From Eleginops maclovinus (taxonomy: Eukaryota > Chordata > Actinopteri > Perciformes > Eleginopidae), in assembly GCF_036324505.1 (NCBI RefSeq), contig NC_086354.1:6430217-6494216 (forward strand): 64,000 bases of DNA. Direction: 5' to 3'. The notes beneath the pieces are model-generated. The model was not told the origin of the DNA and searched no databases. It saw only the letters and a list, made by a program, of their open reading frames with translations. Numbering within the stretch: the stretch's first letter is position 1; every line of letters begins with the position of its first letter. Shown piece after piece: positions 63,701-64,000 of this stretch. Position numbers and translations under genes: made by a program.

Positions 63701-64000
63701 AAAATCCTTGAAAAACAATTATTCATTTGATTAAATTAGTTAGTTTATTTATTATCGTCTCTCCTTAAATAAATAAGATAAATGCCTGTGACATGCCTCA
63801 CTCCATGTCCAACAGGAGTGAGTGCACATTTTTAAAGCAAAATACATTTTTGTTTTTTTCAATATTAAAAATAATGAAAACTACCTTTTTTTTTCTTCTA
63901 AATTTGGACTTTTTCACTTTGAAAATGTCTGGAACAAGCAAGTGAAAACCAATCGTCCAATAATGGAATCTATTTCTTAATGGTATAATGCTAATATTAG
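60718..64000. other. Intron-like stretch after E3
   Basis: No second coding exon with acceptor, donor and open phase 1 frame could be supported. A G-rich purine segment lies near 61518-61545. The rest is AT-rich with no familiar repeat. Confidence 0.5.

Overview
This window looks like intronic or intergenic DNA from a ray-finned (teleost) fish. The base composition is moderately AT-rich. There are no long open reading frames, no operon-like packing, no ribosome binding sites and no bacterial signals. Instead there are long (GT)n, (CT)n and poly-G/C tracts, tRNA-derived SINEs of a type common in fish, a dead Tc1/mariner transposon, a LINE fragment, and several decayed repeats whose wording I recognise from many teleost genomes.

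Protein-coding content is very small. I can support three candidate exons on the + strand. E1 (26338-26435) is a 98-base exon with a strong acceptor and donor, probably 5' untranslated. E2 (about 42290-42596) is a first exon in a CpG-rich, CCAAT-containing setting; its coding part is 70 bases and ends in phase 1. E3 (60103-60717) is a long 5'UTR exon carrying a 70-base coding start that also ends in phase 1. E2 and E3 would join the same downstream exon in frame, so the simplest reading is one large + strand gene with alternative promoters whose common body lies to the right of the window. I cannot name it securely; an ankyrin-type gene is a weak idea only. A small candidate exon (28082-28149) and a CpG-rich block (28880-29165) may be further 5' parts.

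Layout: 1-12.9 kb is mostly unremarkable, with a short interstitial telomere-like tract, a local direct repeat, a fish repeat, a perfect hairpin and a long (GT)n. 12.9-25.9 kb is repeat-rich: two old fish repeats, a tandem 58-bp duplication with octamer motifs, a SINE, the first copy of a ~670-700 bp duplicated block, the Tc1 fossil, a MITE-like element and the second copy of the block. 26-29.2 kb holds E1 and the CpG block. 29.4-37.6 kb is again repeat-rich, with a decayed tandem array, two SINEs and two MITE copies. 40.6-43.3 kb has GT tracts, pyrimidine-rich DNA and E2. 45.5-56.1 kb has a folded-back repeat, a LINE piece, a hairpin and another fish repeat. 60.1-60.7 kb is E3.

No new enzymatic or defence system is visible. 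The items most worth checking are the alternative first exons, the 4.5-kb-spaced duplication, the decayed tandem array at 31.56-32.2 kb and the perfect hairpin at 6127-6161. Family recognition of the old repeats is from memory of teleost repeats and has not been checked against a library.
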